This document shows, in pieces, positions 46,502 to 47,099 of a stretch of 47,099 nucleotides of DNA. A model generated the notes under the pieces. It saw nothing but the letters and a program-made list of their open reading frames with translations. It did no database searches and was not told where the DNA came from. Positions within the stretch are counted from its first letter, which is position 1. Every line of letters starts with the position of its first letter. The translations under genes and the position numbers were made by a program. Location: NCBI GenBank assembly GCA_021812945.1, contig JAKAMI010000004.1:1-47099 (forward strand), read 5' to 3'. Origin of the DNA: a bacterium (lineage in GTDB: Bacteria > Patescibacteriota > UBA1384 > XYA2-FULL-43-10 > JAKAMI01).

Positions 46502-46657
46502 GATTCCCGCCTACGCGGGAATGACACAAGGAGAGGCGGAAATATCTGGATCCTGAAACAAGTTCAGGATGACAATATAATTATTCGCTTCGCTAGATCC
46601 TTCCCACTTCGCTAATGCTTCGCGGGACAAGTCACTCGCTGACTCGTTCAGGATGAC
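46502..46657. repeat. Cluster of dispersed palindromes before mreB
   Basis: GATTCCCGCCTACGCGGGAA (46502-46525), GGATCCTGAAACAAGTTCAGG (46548-46573) and a GATCCTTC...TCAGGATGAC unit (to 46657). The rest of the 505-base gap to mreB holds a TTGGT-GTGGC/GCCAC-ACCAA hairpin near 46725 and an AT-rich quasi-palindrome, and no ORF I can support. Confidence 0.8.
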
Positions 46658-46847
46658 CAAAAGGGGTACTTTTGTGACGGGGAGAGCGCACCGTCGGGTT
46701 GCAATTTTTGGGGAGTTGAGATAAGTTGGTAATGTGGCAAAGCCACAAACCAATGGTCAATGGCCAAGGGTCGGTTTTCAATTAAGATTCAATATTCAAT
46801 ACTCAAGATAATTATAAATTGATAGTTGAAAATTAATTGGTCATTGA

Positions 46848-47099
<252 letters not shown>

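Noticed and set aside
18840-46657. CRISPR array
   Set aside because: The dispersed units are palindromic, unevenly spaced and without regular spacers; no cas genes are present.

Overview
The window reads as chromosomal DNA from a small-genome bacterium. I infer a Candidate Phyla Radiation (Patescibacteria)-like lineage. The reasons are an alanyl-tRNA synthetase that stops after its editing domain (595 codons), a baseplate-J-like membrane protein next to an FtsA-like ATPase, many small single-pass proteins, orphan pyrimidine genes, and a self-splicing intron in a tRNA gene. TGA is used as a stop (for example in the racemase-side, AlaRS-side and MltG-side genes), so this is genetic code 11 and not the recoded Gracilibacteria/Absconditabacteria. 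No taxonomic search was possible.

Layout. 1-4.5 kb: edge of a minus-strand gene, a P-loop kinase, a HAD phosphatase translationally coupled to a 51-aa protein, a hicBA toxin-antitoxin pair between direct repeats, a PAP2 phosphatase, a 2x[4Fe-4S] ferredoxin, an aspartate/glutamate racemase, tRNA-Ser(GGA), and a probable free-standing structured RNA. 4.5-7.7 kb: dnaG and rpoD, the macromolecular-synthesis pair. 7.7-11.4 kb: coiled-coil protein, a surface gluzincin with Ig-like domains, a beta-carbonic-anhydrase-like protein, a membrane protein. 11.4-16.7 kb (minus): two micro-proteins, then a response regulator / histidine kinase / DUF5666-like protein / MacB-type ABC set that looks like a cell-envelope stress module. 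17-21.6 kb: heterodimeric ABC exporter with a MarR regulator. 21.6-29.5 kb: redox genes (SDR, FAD oxidoreductase plus detached Rieske protein, cupredoxin), GNAT, small membrane proteins, an AlkD-like repair protein, pyrB. 29.7-35.8 kb: two secreted or anchored proteins, a small GC-rich gene, tRNA-Asn(GTT) interrupted by a group I intron, NUDIX, ZIP transporter, lytic transglycosylase. 35.8-38.4 kb: four-helix-bundle ORF, alaS and a small partner. 39.2-44.2 kb: ftsA-like, baseplate-J-like, ruvX, mltG. 44.4-46.4 kb: GC-rich pyrF-pyrE. The right edge is the start of mreB. The right half (ftsA-like, mltG, transglycosylase, mreB) is envelope and division biology.

Two things stand out above gene content. 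First, tRNA-Asn carries a compact 229-nt group I intron between anticodon bases 35 and 36, itself invaded by a dispersed palindromic repeat, with a broken copy of the tRNA 5' half just upstream. Second, several short GC-rich islands are self-contained cassettes: near-consensus TTGACA/TTGACT promoter, in most a strong Shine-Dalgarno, a tiny ORF or RNA, then a hairpin. Backbone genes by contrast often appear leaderless or lack a clear Shine-Dalgarno. Dispersed palindromes (GTCATTCC.../GTCATCCTGA... families) fill the intergenic spaces and have entered coding sequence in the histidine kinase, alaS (twice) and the baseplate-J-like gene.
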